The notes beneath the pieces are model-generated. The model ran no database searches. It was not told where the DNA came from and worked only from the letters and a program-made list of their open reading frames with translations. The position numbers and the translations under genes are program-made. Shown piece by piece: positions 60,558 through 64,000 of a stretch of 64,000 bases of DNA (position 1 is its first letter; every line of letters begins with the position of its first letter). The stretch is from JAICUY01 sp038250515. Lineage in GTDB: Bacteria; Chloroflexota; Limnocylindria; QHBO01. The stretch lies in assembly GCA_038250515.1 (NCBI GenBank), contig JBBSCG010000003.1, positions 24,841 to 88,840 of the forward strand, read 5' to 3'.

Positions 60558-61817
60558 GTGACCGCATTCAGTGCCCGAACCGACCGCCACCTCGTCCGCA
60601 CTGATGGACGCAGCCGGCGCCACGTCCTCCTCTGCCTCACCGCACCGAAGCCCCGCCGCAAGCCGGCGCAGCGCCCGCCGGTCAATGTCGCCTTCGTCCT
60701 GGACCGCAGCGGCTCGATGGGCGGGCAGAAGATCGCGCTGGCCAAGTACGCCGTCGAGCGTGCGCTCCAGGGGCTCGGCTCCAGGGACCGATTCAGCGTC
60801 GTGACCTACGACGACCAGGTGGAGAGCGTCGCGAGCAGCCGCACCGCCACCGCCAAGGCAAAGCAGGATGCGCTCCTTCGCCTCCAGACAGTCGACGCGC
60901 GCGGCAGCACCGACCTCCATGGCGGCTGGACCGCCGGCGCGGAGCAGGTCAAGTCGCACTTGGCCACCGACGGCGTGAACCGATGCCTGCTCCTGACCGA
61001 TGGACTCGCCAACATCGGCCTCACCGAGCCGGTCGCCCTGGCCGCATTCGCGAAGGACCTGCGCGCCTCCGGCGTCGCGACCAGCACCTTCGGCGTCGGC
61101 GCCGACTTCGACGAGGTGCTCCTGACCGCCATCGCCGATGCCGGCGGCGGCCACTTCTACTTCATCGGTCGCCCGGAGCACATCGTGGACGCCATGACCA
61201 GCGAGCTCGGCGAGCTGCTCGAGACGGTCGCGCGCGAGGTCGTGGTCGACATCAAGCACCATCCGGCGCTCGAGCTCCAGGCGCTCTCCCCGGTCGTCGA
61301 CGCGGCCGCCATCCCCGGCGAGCTGCGCCTGCTCATCGGCGACCTCGTCGCCGGCCAGAACGTGGAGCTCGTGCTTTCAGTGCGCTTTCCGGCCGCCGAT
61401 GCCGGAATCGCGACGAGCGCCTTCTTCACCACCGGCGACCGCGACGGCGTCCTCAAGGCCGATGGCTGCACCCTGGCCTGGCGGCATGCCGAAGGTGCGG
61501 ATGTCGACGCCCAGCCGCGCGACCGCGAGGTCGACCGTGCCGTGGCCCGCATCTACGCCGCACGCGCCCGCATGGAGGCGGTGCACCTCAATCGGCTGGG
61601 CGAGTATCGCGATGCCCGTCATGCGCTCAGGGGCGTCGCGCGGCGCATCGCCGGCTACGCGGGCTCGGACACCGAGCTCAAGGAGCTCGCGGCCCAGCTC
61701 ATCGCCGAGGAAGCCGCCTTCTCAGCACCGATGGCCGAGCTCGACCGCAAATCGACCCACTTCACCTCCGCCAACATCCAGCGCTCGCGCGATCAGACGG
61801 GCCAGGCGCGGCGATAG
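60558..61817 (+). CDS. von Willebrand factor A domain protein
   Basis: Protein of 419 aa. Residues 40-215 are a vWA domain with an intact metal site: FVLDRSGSMGG (DxSxS), GSTDLHGGW (Thr) and LLLTDGLANIG (Asp). Beta-rich and helical domains follow (DRKSTHFTSANIQRSRDQ at the end). No signal peptide or membrane segment, so it is cytoplasmic. GTG start with weak AGAGAG. It is co-transcribed with the coiled-coil nuclease gene; a decayed copy lies at 53415-53681. Cytoplasmic vWA proteins often act as scaffolds with an ATPase or nuclease partner. Confidence 0.85.
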   Translation: MTAFSARTDRHLVRTDGRSRRHVLLCLTAPKPRRKPAQRPPVNVAFVLDRSGSMGGQKIALAKYAVERALQGLGSRDRFSVVTYDDQVESVASSRTATAKAKQDALLRLQTVDARGSTDLHGGWTAGAEQVKSHLATDGVNRCLLLTDGLANIGLTEPVALAAFAKDLRASGVATSTFGVGADFDEVLLTAIADAGGGHFYFIGRPEHIVDAMTSELGELLETVAREVVVDIKHHPALELQALSPVVDAAAIPGELRLLIGDLVAGQNVELVLSVRFPAADAGIATSAFFTTGDRDGVLKADGCTLAWRHAEGADVDAQPRDREVDRAVARIYAARARMEAVHLNRLGEYRDARHALRGVARRIAGYAGSDTELKELAAQLIAEEAAFSAPMAELDRKSTHFTSANIQRSRDQTGQARR

Positions 61818-61913
61818 GGTTCATCCGGAGTTAGCGTCGAGGCGTGGATGGGCCAGGCCGACTATGACCTCTAACGGGCCCTGTCTCACCTGCAATGAGC
61901 GCACGCCGCCAAA

Positions 61914-62162
61914 TTGGATCAGAGCGCGGCTGAGGCGAAGTTCAATACCGCCATGGTGGACATCTACGGGAGAACCGGCAAGGAGTTTGGGTATTGGCCG
62001 CACTCCTTCCAGTGGATGGTTCGGACGATGGGCAGCGTGGCCGCGGCCAAGAAGCCACTCGAAGATAGGCAAGTGTCCGATGGCTTCCTAAAGCTCGTCA
62101 AGGCGCGACGGATGGACCTGAGCGATGGCACCCCGCGTTCCGCCCTTGATACGCGACCATGA
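61914..62162 (+). pseudogene. Truncated small hypothetical gene
   Basis: Reads FNTAMVDIYGRTGKEFGYWP, then FQWMVRTMGSVAAAKKPL and SDGFLKLVKARRMDLS. This fits a common small helical family (F-N-x-x-M-x-x-I-Y ... A-K ... V-S-D-G-F-x-x-L ... D-L-S-V-E) of unknown function, but the expected end (VEALVL-like) is replaced by unrelated sequence. Start is probably TTG 61914. Possibly a remnant. Confidence 0.45.
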
Positions 62163-62603
62163 GGAGCGCGCGATCGCGCGACATCACCTCGAACGTATGG
62201 ACACGACCATGACTCGGTGGGCCGAGTGATGGCCTGGCTGCACCTAGCGTTGGAGGTTCGCGAACGGCAGTCCCGTGGCGGTTGACGAAGACATCGAGGA
62301 GCCGGATCTCCTCAAGGCGAGGGCTGCCACGGCCTTCCAATGGACGCACAGATCTAGTGCATCAGCCAAATGCCACACCAGGCGCCCACCCCAATGACCA
62401 ATAGGCCCGGCCCGCGCCAAGCTGAAGGTCATCCACCGGCAGCGTCAGCCCTGTTATCCGGGGCTCAGGACCGCCGCGAGCCCGAATCCGATCTGCCGCC
62501 CGACGGCCCGACTAGCTTGGAACGGTGGTTTTGGTCGTGTTGCCTTGTCCGGAGCACGGGGTGTCGAGCGAGTTGGCGCCGAACCGGCTGCCACTCGCAT
62601 CCG
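62163..62603. other. Gene-poor stretch
   Basis: About 440 bp with no convincing gene on either strand, no clear repeat and no strong hairpin. It separates the vWA operon from the restriction gene. Confidence 0.4.
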
Positions 62604-64000
62604 TCACACGAGTAGAACGCGGAGGCGATCAATGAAGTCCGACACATCGGCGGCCGGTAGGAGCCGCTCCTTACCACCAGCGCCGACTGCCTCGACTGCT
62701 TGGTGCGCCGATATCGCCGGAAAGTATCGCTGGAAGGCTTCGGGCGAGCTCCAAACGCGAAATGAACCGCCCTCAGCCGGTTGCGGCCACACCGTAAAGA
62801 GCATTACCTGCCTGTCGGAGTCCGGCGTGAACATCACCGAGTATTTGTCTGGCCGGGCGTAGAGGCCCAGGCTACGGGCTGAGCTGACAAGAACCCCTAG
62901 TTCGTCGTCGAGGCCGCACCCTCTCGCAATCAGCACGACCTCGTCCCAAGCCTTCTCTTCGCTTTGTGGCTGCACTGCTCCGGATGTCGCGGCCTCGCCC
63001 CTGGGCCACACAGACACCGACTTATCCGCCAACTCGGTAGCCCGCCGGCGAATTTCCGCTTCGCCCCAATGGTCGCTTTCCAGAATATGCCGGTTCAGCG
63101 CGAACCTCGAGTCCCTCAGAATCTCTTTCTTCTTCTCGAATGGAAGGTTACCCATCTCGGTGTTGTCACCCGAGAGTGTCAGGTTGCCGATTGTATGCAC
63201 CCACTGGGCGTGTATCCGGTCGACTTCCGGTCCGAGTTCTTCTCTCCACGAGCTGCTTAGCGTTTGTGGCATGACGTGCTCGACGGTGATGCGGTCGGTC
63301 ATTGCTATCGCCTCGTTGCGCTCGTAAGCCCGCTCAAGCGAGATCAAAATTTGTCGGAGGCGGCCGACGCGGGCCGATCTGTAAAGCGGCGCGTCTTGAA
63401 AGCCCGCGTGAAAGACCTCGTCACTGGGCCACTCATTCGCTAGCAAATAGCCGCGGGCTGACGCGACGAAGTCATTCGACGTCACTTGCTTCGACATTCC
63501 TGCGAACACGCGGCGGAGACGGTTTGTGGGAATACCCACGACCAGCCTTCGAACCACGAACGACTCGATCATCCTGAGCACCTCGAGAAGTTTGTTCTCG
63601 TCAACCTCGACGCTGTCGGAGGTAAACCAGTCCATTGCCCGTAGGATGAACGGGTACGCAACGCTGACCTCCCAAGCATTTAGTCGCGACAGCTGGGCTG
63701 CGATGGCCACAGGTTGATCCACGGCATCCGGCCGCCAAATCCGTAGGTACAACTCGGAGAACCGATCTAGCTCGGCCAACGCCGTAACAACTGCCTGGTC
63801 ATCTTGCTGAACGAATGCTTCTATCCATCGGCGCATTGCTTCGAAAACTTCGTCGTAACGCGGCAGCTCTCCGAGCATCATCTGAAACCGCCAAAAGAAG
63901 TCGGTCAAGCCGGAGGTCCCGTCGCCCGCTTCCATACGTGCCTGCATGGGATACCAGTGTTCGTCGTAGGCCCGGCGTTGCTCGGCCTCTGACGGAATCC
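62604..64000 (-). CDS. GmrSD-type (DUF262/DUF1524) restriction protein, 5' end off window
   Basis: C-terminal 465 residues of a gene that enters from the right edge. The DUF1524 HNH-nuclease core is clear: TVEHVMPQTLSSSW (His of the active site), VHTIGNLTLSGDNTEMGNLP (Asn) and FALNRHILESDHWGE. The residues before it are the helical end of the DUF262 unit. A C-terminal 130-residue extension (ARSLGLYARPDKYSVMFTPD and on to the end) is an extra domain resembling DUF5655-type tails. Family members cut modified phage DNA or act as other anti-phage nucleases. The ParB-like DUF262 catalytic half lies outside the window. Confidence 0.85.
   Translation of the reverse strand, partial: IPSEAEQRRAYDEHWYPMQARMEAGDGTSGLTDFFWRFQMMLGELPRYDEVFEAMRRWIEAFVQQDDQAVVTALAELDRFSELYLRIWRPDAVDQPVAIAAQLSRLNAWEVSVAYPFILRAMDWFTSDSVEVDENKLLEVLRMIESFVVRRLVVGIPTNRLRRVFAGMSKQVTSNDFVASARGYLLANEWPSDEVFHAGFQDAPLYRSARVGRLRQILISLERAYERNEAIAMTDRITVEHVMPQTLSSSWREELGPEVDRIHAQWVHTIGNLTLSGDNTEMGNLPFEKKKEILRDSRFALNRHILESDHWGEAEIRRRATELADKSVSVWPRGEAATSGAVQPQSEEKAWDEVVLIARGCGLDDELGVLVSSARSLGLYARPDKYSVMFTPDSDRQVMLFTVWPQPAEGGSFRVWSSPEAFQRYFPAISAHQAVEAVGAGGKERLLPAADVSDFIDRLRVLLV

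Overview
The window is about 64 kb of dense, high-GC bacterial chromosome with no rRNA and no recognisable phage or plasmid backbone. The gene families (a copper nitrite reductase with an extra N-terminal cupredoxin, actinobacterial-type GlgA and MurB, a UvrD helicase with an HRDC tail, a class III cyclase fused to an AfsR-like ATPase, PAC2 and DUF6766 proteins) and the many leaderless promoters fit a Chloroflexota (Limnocylindria/Ellin6529-like) or deep actinobacterial-type genome. The phylum call is an inference of moderate to low confidence.

Left part, 1-22.9 kb, is mostly metabolic. A P-type ATPase runs off the left edge next to an SDR oxidoreductase. From 3.2 to 12.1 kb lies a nitrogen-oxide/copper module: a hemerythrin, DUF2249, small-protein and redoxin-like operon; a divergent COG2345-type regulator with a DUF59 Fe-S assembly factor and an NnrS-like membrane protein; nirK with a second polytopic membrane protein; and a GAF histidine kinase with a NarL/DevR-type regulator. 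Then come an MFS transporter, glycogen synthase, the Cu+ ATPase copA with a YHS protein, a four-gene ABC-2 transporter and an esterase.

Middle part, 22.9-36 kb, holds a diguanylate cyclase flanked by direct repeats, a secreted GH25-like protein, tRNA-Gly(UCC), a large cyclase/ATPase/TPR regulator followed by its own decayed copy and a half tRNA-Gly, a frameshifted membrane coiled-coil gene, and two genes fired from one symmetrical -10 element.

Right part, 36-64 kb, is accessory. Six toxin-antitoxin pairs plus hicAB and a lone antitoxin-like gene sit between housekeeping genes (PAC2, MFS/amidohydrolase, UvrD, MurB). Two nuclease loci, a RecB-like nuclease-helicase and a two-gene coiled-coil nuclease/vWA operon, share a duplicated upstream region with a TGTCA-N11-TANNNT promoter like those of WYL/PafBC-controlled DNA-damage genes. 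A GmrSD-type (DUF262/DUF1524) restriction gene runs off the right edge.

Three window-wide patterns stand out: at least 19 genes have a TANNNT-like -10 box 5-10 nt before the start codon (leaderless mRNAs); the octamer GACCGATG/CATCGGTC is found more than 50 times; and many gene relics keep only their 3' ends. Short intergenic repeats, one MITE-like, are scattered between genes.
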